In this document: positions 35,641 through 47,709 of the stretch, piece by piece
Layout of the letters: every line of letters begins with the position of its first letter
How positions within the stretch are numbered: the first letter of the stretch is position 1
Assembly (NCBI RefSeq): GCF_000208745.1
Contig: NC_030851.1
Span: 8,858,112 to 8,922,111 of the forward strand
DNA from: Theobroma cacao
Taxonomy: Eukaryota > Streptophyta > Magnoliopsida > Malvales > Malvaceae
Direction of reading: 5' to 3'
DNA length: 64,000 bases
Position numbers and translations under genes: made by a program
Notes under the pieces: model-generated
What the model was told of the DNA's origin: nothing
Databases searched by the model: none
Seen by the model: the letters and a program-made list of their open reading frames with translations, nothing else

Positions 35641-36548
35641 TAATGTTGGCTTAACAATTGCTAATGTGGCAAACTTTTTTAACCCAAAAAGGAAAATCGA
35701 GAGCAACCTTAAAAGTTACAACCACTATTTTACATTGAAACATCGTTTTTTTTTCCTTTTAAACTTGACATGGTAAAATAAGCCTATAAAAATATTGACA
35801 TGCAGGAATCAAGGTGATGATAATTAGCCTAAGGACCAAACTTAGTAAATTAAATAATGACTATATATATATATATATATATATTTGGTCAGTAAACAAT
35901 GACTATATTTGTACTTATTGCTCTTTGTATTCGAGATGTTCAAACTTCTTACATGATACCAAGTAGTTTTACCCGTCAATAACAAAATCAAAGACAGTGC
36001 ACAAGAGCATAATTAAATTTAAGAAACAAGAGGACCACAATGCATTTTAGAGGCCATTAAAACAAAACTAAGGAAATCGCCATTAGCTACATCTATGTAC
36101 TACCAAAAAATCAAATATCTATAATTTTCAATTTTGAATTGTTGAAAATTAAAAAACGCAACAGTATTAATGTACTTGGTAATAACATTCTCACAGTCAA
36201 AATTTTTCTTTCCCTTTTTGGGTTCTAGTTGCAACACTTTCTTATTTTGAGATTTGTGCAGATATCACATTTGCTTCCTTATGATTTCTATCAATGTTTT
36301 TCTTTCTTTGTGCCTGAGAACAAAAATGGTCATGCTATGTGAGATTCAAAATTGTAATTAAGATATAATAGAAGTAAGCAAAAACAATCCTAATTACCAG
36401 CAATCATATAGTAACGTTCGAGTGTTCTAACAAAAAGGTTTAATGTTGGTGTGATTCATGGTCCTTCCTCATTAAAGAATTAAAAAAAAAACCAAAAGAC
36501 TTTAATATTCATTCCTATACACACAACAAAATATAAATACTATCCTCT
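35641..36548. other. Intergenic DNA with (TA)n at about 35862-35884
   Basis: No gene was recognised. It contains one TA microsatellite and AT-rich sequence up to the gypsy insertion site. Confidence 0.4.
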
Positions 36549-36553
36549 TATTT
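36549..36553. repeat. 5-bp target site duplication TATTT, left
   Basis: TATTT here is repeated exactly at 42069-42073, immediately outside the two LTRs. Confidence 0.9.
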
Positions 36554-37023
36554 TGACACAGCGAGTTAGTGTGGAAATAAAGGCTAGCACCTGACTATGC
36601 CTTTAAGGTTAATAACCAAGTTTTAAATATTGAAACTTTAAACTCAAGTTTTGAGAAGAGAACTTAGAATATTATTCGATGATTCAAAAACTAAGCCTAA
36701 GGGTCTTATTTATAGTATTGTAGGCCCAAGTCCTAACAAAATTCTACCTCTAGCTGTCTAGTACAACTAGAATAATTAACAAGAGATTTAAATAAAATAA
36801 ATATTTTATTTCTAATTAGAACATGACTATCCTAAAGTCCTAATACAAGTAAATTAAATAAAAAAGAAATTCTATTATACCTATAATTCCTATGTAAGAC
36901 TCCTAATTAAATAAAGAAAATATTAAAATTATAAATATGCCCATTTATGACTTTTAGGTTTTTCATTTTGGCTTTTGACGTTTAGCCTGCTCCAAGAAAG
37001 TATCTGCTAGATGTTCTACGTCA
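36554..37023 (-). repeat. 3' LTR of the gypsy element
   Basis: Direct repeat of 41599-42068, starting TGACACAGCGAGTTAG and ending TTCTACGTCA on the plus strand. In element orientation this is the 3' LTR because the polypurine tract adjoins it at 37024. Confidence 0.95.
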
Positions 37024-40000
37024 GTCCCCTCCTTTTGAGAAAAACTCGACCTCGAGTTAACTTTTATATCTGGATACAAGGGTTCATCTGATGAATGAAA
37101 TGGGTAAATATTCGCCACGTTGAATGTTTTGGAAATTCCCATTATGTCTAGTAGATCCACAACATAAGCATTATCATTGATCTTCTTCAAAATTTGGTAT
37201 GGTCCGTACTTCTTAGGCTATAACTTACTATAAGTCCTTACTGGAAACCTTTCTTTTCGCAGAAACACCATAACTTGATCTCCCATTTCAAAAATCTGTT
37301 TCCTACGGTGTAAATCTGTGACTTTTTTGTACTTGGTATTAGCTTGTTCTAATTTCTGTTTCACCTCTGCGTGAACATCTTGCAACTGATTAGCCATATT
37401 TTCCGTAGCTACATTAAATCCAAAAACTTTAGGCAACTTAACCAAGTCAAGAGCATGCCATGGTGACTTTGTGTACACAATAGAAAATGGAGATTTTCCT
37501 GTGGCACTATGAACAACATTATTATAAGCAAACTCTACTTGTGCCAATGCGAAGTACCATTGCTTCGGTCTATCACCACAAATATTGCAAATTAGATTAC
37601 TAAGGGTTTTGTTCACCAATTTAGTTTAGCCATTGGTTTGTGGATGAGCTATGCTACTGTAATTCAAGGATGAATCAAACATCTTCCACAAAGTCCTCCA
37701 AAAATGACCAAGAAACTTACTGTCTCGATCTGAAGTGATGGTTTTAGGCACACCATGTAAACGAACAACCTCCTTGAAAAACAATTTGGCTATTCCATTT
37801 GCATCTAAAGTCTTCTTGCAAGGGATAAAGTGGGCCATTTTAGAAAATTTATCCACAATAACAAAAACAAAATCCATACCCCTTTGTGTTCGAGGTAATC
37901 CAAGCACAAAATCCATAAATAAATCCTCCCAAATATTTTCTAGAACAAGTTAAGGCATATACAAACCAGTATTTTGGGACTGCCCTTTTGCAGTTTGGCA
38001 TATGTAACATCGCTGTACAAATCTTGTTACATCCCTTTTTAGATGTGGCCAATAATATCTCTCTTAAACAGTAACAATCGTTTTATCATGGTCTAAATGA
38101 CTAGTAAGACCTCCACTATGCAAGTCTCTAATCAACTTTTCTCTCAGTGAAGATCTAGGAATGAAAAGTTGGTTGCCTCTCATTAAAAAACTATCATGAA
38201 CGTAAAAATCCCCAACAGGTTGCTTTGTGATACATTTTTCCCATGTATCATGAAAATCCTCATCTACATGATATAATTCCTTAACTTTATCAAAACCCAT
38301 AACTTTTTGTCTCATTGTCACCAACAGATCTGCACGTCTACTCAATGCATCTGCTACTTTATTCTGTACTCTAGCCTTGTGCTTTAGCTTGAAAGGAAAC
38401 TTCTGCAAAAACTGAAACCACCTGGCATGTATGTCTTCACTGATCCGTTTCTGACTATTCAAGTACTTTAATGCCTCATGATCTATATACAAAACAAATT
38501 CTTGCCCAACCAAGTAATGCTTCCAATTCTTCAAAGCATACACAATAGAATATAATTCTTTGTCATACGTGGTCCACTTGCGCCTTGCATCACTGAGCTT
38601 TTCACTGAAATAAGCTACTGGTTTCTTCTTTTGTGAAAGGACAACTCCTATTCCCACACCACTAGCATCACATTCAACTTCAAATAATGTATCAAAATCT
38701 GGTAATGCTAAAACAAGAGCGATACATAGCTTTTTCTTTAGCACAGCAAAACTAGTTGGAGCTTCTTCTCTCTACTAAAACTTCCCTTTCTTCAGGCATT
38801 TTGTAATAGGTGCTGCAATACTACTAAAATTTTTGATAAAACACCTATAGAATATTGCTAACCCATGAAAACTTCTAACTTCTCTTATTGTCTTTGGGGT
38901 AGGCCATTCTTTAATAGCTTGAATCTTCTCTTTTTCCACTTGAATTCCATCTACACTAATTACATAGCCCGGGAATAATAACTTATTTGTGATTAAGTTG
39001 CACTTTTTCAAGTTCACATACAACTTATTTTTTTGTAAGACCATTAATACTTCGTGTAAGTGCAAAAGGTGCTCCTCTTCTGATCCACTATAAATCAGGA
39101 TATCATCAAAATAAACCACCACGAATTTTCCAATAAACCACCATGAATTTTCCAATAAAAGGTTTCAGTACTTGATTCATCAATCGCAAAAGGGTACTAG
39201 GTGCATTGGTCAACCCGAACGGCATCACGAGCCACTCATACAACCCCATCTTTGTTTTAAAAGCTGTTTTCCACTCATCCCCAGGTCTAATTCAAATATA
39301 GTGATATGTATAACGAAGATCAATTTTTGTGAACACTTTAGCCCCATGTAACCTATCAAGTATGTCATCTAGCCTAAGAATTGGGAACTTGTATCCAATA
39401 GTAATTCTGTTGATGGCTTGGCTATCCACACACATCCTCCAACTCTCATCTTTTTTTTTTTAGGTTAATAAGGCGGGAACTGCACATGGACTCATACTTT
39501 CTTAGATATATCCTTTACGCAATAATTCCTCAACTTTTTCTTTGAGAATCTCACTCTCCTTTGGGCTCATCCTATAATGAGGCAAGTTTGGCAAATTAGC
39601 ACCAGGAATCAAGTCAATATGGTGCTGAATATCTCTTATGGGTGGTAAAGCATCCGGTAAATCTTTTGGCATCACCTCACTGAATTCTGCTAATAATGGT
39701 TTGACTACTTTTGGATGCTCTACTATTTTATGATCCTCTTCAATTGACAATACACATTTCACAATGAGAGCGTGAACATCTTTTGACTCCTTCAAAGTAG
39801 TTTTATCTCATTCTTTAAATAAGCAAGGGTAAAGAAAGTACGCCCTTCCACTTTAGAAACTTTGGTTTTGGCACTTCCTTTCATTGGTAATAAAGTAAAC
39901 TTTATGCCATCTTTTTTCAATTTATAGGTGTTTTCCCTTCCATCATGCTACGCTGCAACATCAAATTGCCAAGGTCTACCAAGTAATAAGTGACAAGCAT

Positions 40001-41546
40001 CCATATCTACAATATCAAAATATACCTCGTCCCTGTATTTACCAATGGAAAAAGGCACCTTACACCGTTTTGTTACATAAATCTTTTCTGCTATCTTAAT
40101 CCAGCCAATAGTGCATGGATTAAGGTGTTTCTTTGCATTAAATCCCAAACTTTCCACAGCATCTTTACCAATAATATTTTCGCAACTACCACTATCAATG
40201 ATCACGTCAAATAAATGATTGGTGATGGTGCACCTGGTTCGAAATAATTAATGTCGATGAGTATTATCCTTTTGTTTTGGAGACAGCATCATTTTTCTCA
40301 CCACATAGTTTTGGCCATCTTCATCATCCTCATACTCGTCATTATCCCCATTTGGACCACAACAAATCTCATCATCTTTTTTTTCTCGTTCCACCATATG
40401 GACTGCTTTCTTGAGAGGAAAGTCACTAGATCTATGACCAGGTTGATTGCATTTGAAACACTTCCTTGCATTTGGTTTAGCATAGAGATTTGTAGGTTTG
40501 TGCCCTTCTTTCGCATCTGTCACTTTCTGCTTTCCAACTGTCTTCTCTTCCTTGTACCAATCATTGCGCGCAGGACTATCATGAACTGATTTATTTTTGT
40601 CTTTGGATACTCTATAATTATCCCTGCTGTAACTTTTGCGAGAATAATCAAGTCTGTTCTTTTCCTGTAACTTCAATTCAACCTTTAAGGCAATGTTTCA
40701 TGCTTCAAATAAATTTCGTAATACCTACACCCTTATCTTGTATTTGATAACTGGCTTTAACCCTTCTAGATACTTGGCAACCTATTGTTTTTCAGTCTCT
40801 CTCAGATCATTCTGCTCTGCTAATCTCATAAATTCTGCAGTATATTCATGTACAGTTTTTTGACCTTGATGGCACCTTTGGTATTGCTGGACTAAAATCT
40901 GCTCATAATCAGGAGGAAGAAAATCTTTCTGTAACAATTACTTCATCCTATACCAAGTTCTAACTAGTGCTTTCCCTTCACAATTCCTTTTAGATTGCAA
41001 CCTTTCTCACCATGCAGAAGCCCCACATTTCAATCTACAAGCAACAAGTTTTACCCTTTTTCTTTCTGAAATTTCCATATATTCAAAAAATCTTTCTATT
41101 TTCGTAATCCAATCTAAAAAATCTTCAATATTCAGACTCCCATTAAAGTAAGAAATATCTACCTTTAATCTGACATCGCGAGCATCTCTGTCACCATAAT
41201 CATTCCTTCCATATCTAGCATATCTTTCTGCAACATAATCATCTTCCTCTTCTGAATCTTCCATGTAGACTTGTTGTTTACGTATGTTTACAGGAACAGG
41301 TCTGCCGACAGGTTGTCCGAGAGCTACATCATTTTTGGTATATGGCCTCTCATCATTCCAATTTTTGTTGGCATCTATGCCCAAAGCATCAAGTCGATCT
41401 ATAATTTCTTCAAAGCGTCGTTCTAAATGCTAGAATCTGAAATCCATTCATTGCTTCAAAGCCCTCAACGCCACCCCTTAATCTTGCATTGTAGATCGTA
41501 GGGTCTCAGCTCCTTGATTTTCGCCATGAGAACCGCCGCTTGCCAT
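36963..41546 (-). pseudogene. Ty3/gypsy gag-pol polyprotein, disabled
   Basis: The probable start is ATG at 41546 (MASGGSHGENQ). Reading down the minus strand: gag capsid ([18 protein letters not shown], about 41150), CCHC knuckle CFKCNQPGHRSSD (about 40455), aspartic protease with IIDSGSCENIIG (about 40200), reverse transcriptase with [14 protein letters not shown] (about 39110, YFDD box), RNase H with [11 protein letters not shown] (about 38690), integrase HHCC-like region and core ([18 protein letters not shown], about 37910; TSDRDSKF, about 37725), then a C-terminal segment [11 protein letters not shown] running into the LTR. Stops and frame changes occur near 41480, 40980, 40680, 40246, 39800, 39490, 38765, 38060, 37625 and 37215. 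It cannot make a full polyprotein. It is described only; no function remains. Confidence 0.92.
37024..37036 (-). other. Polypurine tract of the gypsy element
   Basis: On the minus strand the sequence touching the 3' LTR is AAAAGGAGGGGAC, the standard plus-strand primer position. Confidence 0.85.
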
Positions 41547-41584
41547 AACTGGTCACTTGCCATTAGATTGGATGAGTTTTTCCT

Positions 41585-41596
41585 GTTCTAATACCA
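41585..41596 (-). other. Primer-binding site of the gypsy element
   Basis: The minus strand reads TGGTATTAGAAC two bases inside the 5' LTR. This is close to TGGTATCAGAGC, complementary to the 3' end of initiator methionine tRNA, the usual primer of plant LTR elements. Confidence 0.85.
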
Positions 41597-41598
41597 AC

Positions 41599-42068
41599 TG
41601 ACATAGCAAGTTAGCATGGAAATAAAGGCTAGCACTTGATTATGCCTTTAAGGTTAATAACCAAGTTTTAAATATTGAAACTTTAAACTTAAGTTTTGAT
41701 AAGAGAACTCAGAATATTATTCGATGATTCAAAAAATAAGTCTAAGGGTCCTATTTATAGTATTATAGGCCCAAGTCCCAAGTCCTAACAAAATTCTACC
41801 TCTAGTTATCTAGTACAACTAGAATAATTAACAAGAGATTTAAATAAAATAAATGCTTTATTCCTAATTAGAACATGACTATCCTCAAGTCCTAATACAA
41901 GTAAATTAAATAAAAAAAAATTCTACCTATAATTCCTATGTAAGATTCTAATTAAATAAGGAAAGTATTAAAATCATAAATATGCCCATTTATGACTTTT
42001 AAGCTTTTCGTTTTGGCTTTTGACGTTCAGCTTGCTCCAAGAAAGTATCTACTGGACATTCTACGTCA
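41599..42068 (-). repeat. 5' LTR of the gypsy element
   Basis: 470 bp, same length as the other LTR, starting TGACATAGCAAGTTAG and ending TTCTACGTCA. It adjoins the primer-binding site, so it is the 5' LTR in element orientation. Confidence 0.95.
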
Positions 42069-42073
42069 TATTT
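42069..42073. repeat. 5-bp target site duplication TATTT, right
   Basis: Exact match to 36549-36553. Confidence 0.9.
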
Positions 42074-42514
42074 CTTCATCTCAAATACTTAACTTACTTT
42101 TCTAACCTTAACACAAAGGTCAAAACCTAATGTAGAAGCTTCCAATAAGGTAGGAATTAGGATGGTGTTTGCAAAAAGAGAGCACAAAATCTTCAAAACC
42201 ATTCTACCCTTCAAAAATAAAGCAAAAAATCTTTTTACTTTTCAATTGAATTTTCATAGGACAAATGTTACTTTAAAACCAAACTTAATTCATTGAAAAC
42301 AAATTGAATATTCAAAAAGAGAGCGAGTTAACTCTTCAAAGTATTCTTTCACTCTTAACTTTTTTGTTCGTATGTGTTAAATGTATTCTTTTTGTCTTAA
42401 GATTAGGGTGTTTTAGGGATTAAAATTCAGGGTTTGTCCATCAACAATGCTATATTAGCATTTTGCCATGCCAGCAAGAAATACCACGTCAACTTAATCA
42501 AAATGTCACATCAG

Positions 42515-42680
42515 CATAATTAATCGTGAAATTTAACGATATTAAAGTTAGGGACTAAAATTAACAAATTGACAAAGTATAAAAACCCAATTTACACAAA
42601 TTATTATACAGAAACTAAATTCATATCTTTTATAAGGTATAAAGACTAATTGTATAATTTAACCAGAAAAACCAACATGC
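42515..42680 (-). repeat. Dispersed repeat, copy B (inverted relative to 35431-35640)
   Basis: Opposite-strand counterpart of copy A, with the shared TTTGTGTAAATT and TTAGTCCCTAACTTTAA-type core. Both copies lie outside the gypsy element and its target duplication. Confidence 0.6.
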
Positions 42681-43200
42681 AACCTACAATTATCATGTAT
42701 AAACATGTATAATACAATTATCAATTATATTACATGAGCCTACTAGTCACATTATAATTAATCTTTCCACCAGCCACCAGTCACCAATCAATTTAATTGA
42801 TCTTGACTAATAATGAAATTAAGATTAATATTTGATGCACTAACAATGAATAGATTCTATACATTGTTAGTTTACCACATGCTAACATCTCATTAATTAA
42901 ATAAACCTAAAAATCTTAAGGACTTAAATTTAAATAGTAAAAAGTTTTTAATAAGTAGTTAAATTAAAAACAAAAAAAAATTCTTTTTTTCTCTCTTTAT
43001 CTGCCTCACAACGTTTTTTGATTATTCTCTTTTTTTTTTATCTTTCTCTAACTCCTTTATATTCTTCTCCCTTTCTTCTTCTTCATTAAAATTAAGTTTG
43101 ATAAAATTGGCAAACTTGTTCAACTTCAAGAGATTGTTAGGACAATGGTCACATTTTCAATCTCTTAACCCATGTCAGTCAAACTTTACAAAAGATAAAA
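42681..43200. other. Intergenic DNA
   Basis: AT-rich with a T/C-rich patch (42975-43085). No gene recognised. Confidence 0.4.
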
Positions 43201-43599
43201 GGGGAAATTTTTTTTTAGACCTTAAAAATAACGTGTTTTTGTAAATAAGCCTTCAGATAATTTTAATTGTTTTTAGCCAAAAGAATAGATTTTTCGACAA
43301 AAATGCCCTTAATGAGCCATTTTCTTTGAGCCATCTTCTGAATTATCGTTCAACTGTAAACACAGATAATTATTTTCTTTAAAAATATCCATTTTTTTTC
43401 GCGAAGCTTGTACAAAACAAAATAATGTTGTATGAAATGATTTTTCAGAGATTTTGGACATGACATTCAAATAATAGGAAAAGAATGATATTAAACTGAA
43501 CGAGGAACCGATCATGATGAATCGAAAGCTTGGAGAATGATGTGAAACCAGAAATTCGTGATACGGTGGTGAATCGAAAGGAGAAAGATGTGAATCCAA

Positions 43600-44095
43600 G
43601 GCACAAAATGGTTATGCTACAGCAGGCCATATGTGAGACGGCTGTGGCAGGGCAAGGTTTAGCGTTTGTGAAACGGCATGTTGAGAATATGACACATAAC
43701 ATGGTGGGAATGTGTGGCAGGGCTGTGACACGGTAGGGTTTAAAATTTGTGACACGACATGGTTGGAATGTGTGACACGGTTGTGACACGGCAGGGTTTA
43801 GAGTTTGTGACACGCCATGGTGGGAATGTGTGACACAGTTGTGACACGTCAGCGTTCAAAGTTGGTGACATGCCATGGAGGGAATTTGTGACACGCTAGA
43901 GTTTAGAGTTGGTGACACACCATGGAGGGAATCTGTGACCCGTCAACGTTCAAAGTTGGTGACACGCCACGGAGGGAATCTGTGAAATGCCAGCGTTCAG
44001 AGTCGTGACACGCCATGGAGGAAATTTGTGACACGTCAGTGTTCAGAGTTTTTCAGACTCCATGGAGATCCATGACATGGCAGGGTTTAGAGTGT
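43600..44095. repeat. Left subterminal GTGACACG array of the MULE
   Basis: About ten diverged units of 45-60 bp, built around GTGACACGCCATGGAGGGAA and GTCAGCGTTCAAAGTTG. Related GTGACACG words recur in inverted form at 51009-51190 near the other end. Confidence 0.75.
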
Positions 44096-44100
44096 GTGAC

Positions 44101-44286
44101 ACGTTATATGCATGACGTGTTAACACAGTTTGCGTTATATGTATGGCGTGTTACCACAGTTTACGTTATATGCATGGTGTGTTACCATAGTTTACGTTAT
44201 ATGCATGGCGTGTTACCACATTTTACGTTATATGCATGGCGTGTTACCACATTTTACATTATATGCATGGCGTGTTGCCACATTAT
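44101..44286 (+). repeat. 31-bp tandem array, six copies (left)
   Basis: Unit starts fall at 44101, 44132, 44163, 44194, 44225 and 44256, an exact 31-bp period. The core is ACGTTATATGCATGGCGTG followed by TTACCACATTTT. The same unit, inverted and also six times, stands at the other end of the MULE. Confidence 0.9.
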
Positions 44287-44324
44287 GGGTTAACTCACTC
44301 GTGCATGTGTGCCATATTTTGTCG

Positions 44325-46738
44325 ATGCAGTCCAGACAGTATGAGGATCTTGACAGTTTGATTATTGTGCTGAGGGAAAAGAGGGCGTTCAATGTCGCTA
44401 TTAACACCCACTGTAAGTGGTCCCAACTTCATTAAATCAATAAGACCCTACAAGAGAAAGGGGAGTATGATGTAGTGAAGCGTATGTGTTTCGGGTTGCT
44501 GCTGAACTTATATTGGCAAGGCTACTTCTCCGCTGGTCTCCTACACAACATCATGATCCGTCGAATCACTGTGACAGATTCAATGGAGCATGAGTTATGA
44601 TTTGCGATATCAAAGCAGGAGTTCTGCCTTATCACCGGACTAAAGTTTGGTCGAATGCCTGATGTGTTCACACAACCGTAGGAGGTTATTGCAGACGAAA
44701 TTCATGCTCGATACTAGAATGGGCAATAAAACGTTAAGCTGTAGGCCTTGCTTGATATGTTCCGCGGAGGCAACTTTCAACAATTGGGAGACACGACCAA
44801 AATGGCACTCATCTTGATCGCGAATAACATTTTGTTTAGTCAAGACTATCGTAGAAAGGTGATGCCTTGGCTCTTCACGTTGGTGGAGGATATCGACGCT
44901 TGGAATGTCTTCCCATGGGGTCATTACATTTGGAGGCTAACTTTGGACTACCTTTTGAAGGGGTTCGAAATGCCTTCCTCGAACGTGCAGAAGGCTCGTT
45001 TACAGTACAATATTTATGGATTCGCGTGGGTGATACAGGTATTGCCATGTAACATTTTTTATTTTTCTTTTGACATAATAATTTATGGTTGCAATCGTTT
45101 ATCATTTACGGTCTGGTAATGGTTACATTTGACTTGAAGTTCTGGGCAATGAAGGTAATTTCGGCCTTACGAAAGATAGTTGCCCCTTCTGTTCCAAAGG
45201 ATGTCTACCCATGCATGTGCAGATGGCAATGCAACCAGAAGCCAAAAGACTTCTATAAGGCAGTTGAGATGTTGGAGTCATCTCAGCAGGTGAGTGAACA
45301 GCTACTAATTTCTGCTATGAATTTGTATAATAATTTTTCCTAAAATTTAATCACAATCCCTATTTTGCAGTTGTGGGCAGTGCAGACCTTGGAGCCCACC
45401 TCGGATGAGGCCAATCGGGATTATTTTGTGGACATTGATGTCCCGTTATCTTAGGGCCACCAATACGTGCCAATAGGGCACATGGAGGATCTGGCGAATT
45501 AGGGCTTAAGTGCGAGGGAAAATAGGAGAAACTTGAAGCACAAAAGAGCTACTGGTTCCATGAAGTGGAGACGCATCGCCTCTGCTATCGTCGATGAGCT
45601 TTCGGTCCCTGAGTTGATGGAGGAAGGTGACGACCATGGAAATGGCAGTGAAGAGCCGATAAGAACGATTTTAAAGGTTTATGTTCAATAATTCCATATG
45701 TGATTATCGAATAATATATCTGTGTTTGCAGTTGGACCATGCGACGATAACTCCACAACCACCGATAGATCCTCCTCAAACTCACAGTACTAGTGAGGAA
45801 CCGGTAAGGATGGTTATAACGGTTTGTGTTAAAAAATTTCATATGTGATTATCCAATAACATATTTGTGTTTGCAATTGGACGATGCGATGATAGCTCCT
45901 CGACCACCAATCGGTCCTGCTCAACCGCAAAGTGGTAATGAGCCGCTGGTAAGGATATTAAAGTTCTAACGAGTAATGTTCAACAATTTCATATATAATT
46001 ATTGAATAACACAGTAATATATGTTATTACAATTGACGTAGTCGACAAGAGTCAATGACGGAGTAGTCACAAAGCGTCAGCTGCGACGGATCATGCACCG
46101 ATATGAAAAGACATGTCAGAGCTGAAGGCTTCAATTCAGTCGTTGACTCTGGTGATGCAAATGTTTGAGGACCGTGTCGTTGCTCGAATTCTAAACGGCT
46201 TCAAATCACAAGTACGTTATTCTATCTTCGCTCATATATTGGTCGTTACGTTTAGTAGGTGTAGTTCTATTTTTTATTCTCGGTTTATGGTTTGTGGTAT
46301 TATATGAGGTAACGAATTTTTTCATTTGTCTCGTTATGTAGGGCGGTCCTTCATCTGGCGGTGCTGGTGAGGGCCACGATGATGCTGATGATGGGCACGA
46401 TGATGAACCTGGTGTGCACATTCATGATGACGTTGCTAGTGTTGAGGGAGACTTTGTTCCTGAGGTTGATCCGGTTATCGATGCATATGTAGGAGGGGAG
46501 GAGGACTTTCACTCAGTCGTGGCGAAAGAAGAGGATATTCCTCAAGTCGATGCATTAGTGGAGCCAGCAACAAGAGGGGACCATATTCCTTAGAGCACTC
46601 TTGAAGCCAGTGGCTCCCGGTTGTCGTCACTAGAGTCATCTGATGTCCATCATCATGCAGTAGAAATTTCAAACCCAACTGAGTAGGCTCAGGTGAAAAT
46701 GGCGAGAAAATACAAACCAAGCCCATACGTCAACCCCT
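44325..46738 (+). pseudogene. DUF1985 protein gene relic (MULE cargo)
   Basis: From ATG 44325 a broken frame carries the DUF1985 pattern: CFGLLLNLYWQGYFSAGLLH (about 44490-44550), KQEFCLITGLKFGRMPDVF (about 44615), then WNVFPWGHYIWRLTLDYLLKG (about 44900). Further exons look like 45140-45291, 45371-45670, 45732-45803, 45877-45948, about 46080-46210 and 46342-46738, the last acidic (DEPGVHIHDD) and ending RKYKPSPYVNPS. In related genes that ending precedes a Ulp1-type cysteine protease, which is missing here. Stops at about 44433, 44597, 44680, 44716, 45454, 45502 and 46591 disable it. Exon borders beyond the clear GT/AG sites are approximate. Function of DUF1985 is unknown. Confidence 0.78.
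45732..45948 (+). repeat. Tandemly repeated exon-plus-intron module
   Basis: Two 72-bp exons, 45732-45803 and 45877-45948, encode similar peptides LDHATITPQPPIDPPQ and LDDAMIAPRPPIGPAQ. Each is followed by a similar intron starting GTAAGGAT and containing TTCATAT(G/A)T(G/A)ATTAT. The period is 145 bp. The acceptor before the second exon reads TTGCAA in place of TTGCAG. More modules are at 63449-64000. Confidence 0.75.
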
Positions 46739-46774
46739 CAGTGAGCCGTCGGGATGTAAAAAGCACAACGGTTG

Positions 46775-47225
46775 AAGCGTGTCACCACAAGATGGGGCGT
46801 GTCGTGTCACCGTAAAATACAGCAAGAAGTCAACGTGTCACCACAAGAATCTGCATGCACTCAGCGTGTAACGCTAAGTATCTGATTCCATTCAGCGTGT
46901 CACCATAAGATGGGGCGTGACGTGTCACCCAGAATATAGAAAGAAGTCAGCGTGTCACCACAGAAATCTGCATGCACTCAATGTGTCACGCCAAGTATCT
47001 GGTTCAACTCAGTGTGTCACCACAAGATGGGGCGTGCTGTGTCACCCCACAATACTATAAGAAGTCAACGTGTCACCATAGAAATCTGCATGCCCTCAGC
47101 GTGTCACGTCAACAATCTGGTTCCATTCAGCGTGTCATCATAAGATTGGGCGTGCCGTGTCACCCAACAATACTGCAAGAAGTTAGTGTGTCACCACAAA
47201 AATCTGCATGCACTCAGAGTGTTAG
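46775..47225. repeat. 118-bp tandem array between the convergent MULE genes
   Basis: GATGGGGCGTG or its variant occurs at 46791, 46909, 47026 and 47144, a 117-118-bp period over almost four units. Each unit contains several GTGTCACC words and ATCTGCATGCACTCA. It lies immediately after the last DUF1985 codons. Confidence 0.88.
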
Positions 47226-47709
47226 CTTAGCAAAATATATTTTTAGGAATTTTTGTCCTTATATTTCAATTTTATTTTTTAAATGTTTTAATTTAATAAA
47301 AATTAATTATTATGATTCATAGATCAAATTTGATTGGATGATTTGTTTGGTCAAGTCATGTGTTTTAATCTTAAATTTCATATCATATGTTTTTAATGAG
47401 TCCAAAATTTTCTCTTTCTAGACTTGCATCCTTTAAAGTAAACTCCTTGGTACAATATTATTATTATTATTTTGTTAATTGATTGGCTTAAAGTTTTATA
47501 TGGAGGTAACAATATAAGGACTTCGTAAGTCTATTAAGTGTTCAAAACTATGGACAAAATGAAATATATAATCAAATAATATATCGACAAAATTAATGAA
47601 AAAAATAAAGACTCATCTACAATAGGAAACTAACAAACACAAAATCCAAATATGAATGAATGTAAGATATTGCAAGAGCAAATTGTGACAAAGGTATTGC
47701 ACATGAGTT

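Larger units (their letters stand above)
36554..42068 (-). mobile_element. Complete Ty3/gypsy LTR retrotransposon
   Basis: A 5515-bp element with two 470-bp LTRs (36554-37023 and 41599-42068), both TG...CA, bounded by the perfect duplication TATTT. Inside, on the minus strand, are a primer-binding site, gag with zinc knuckle, protease, reverse transcriptase, RNase H, integrase and a polypurine tract, the Ty3/gypsy order. Several stops break the polyprotein, and LTR differences visible near the left edge are transitions, as expected from decay of methylated DNA. No chromodomain was recognised, so the lineage is left open. Confidence 0.95.

Noticed and set aside
44130..44435. Repetitive open frame (VLPHFTLYAWR-type peptide)
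   Set aside because: It arises from the 31-bp array; since 31 is not divisible by three, the peptide changes frame every unit.
46952..47322. Cysteine/histidine-containing open frames resembling zinc-finger spacing
   Set aside because: They translate the 118-bp tandem array (GTGTCACC words) and change frame between units.
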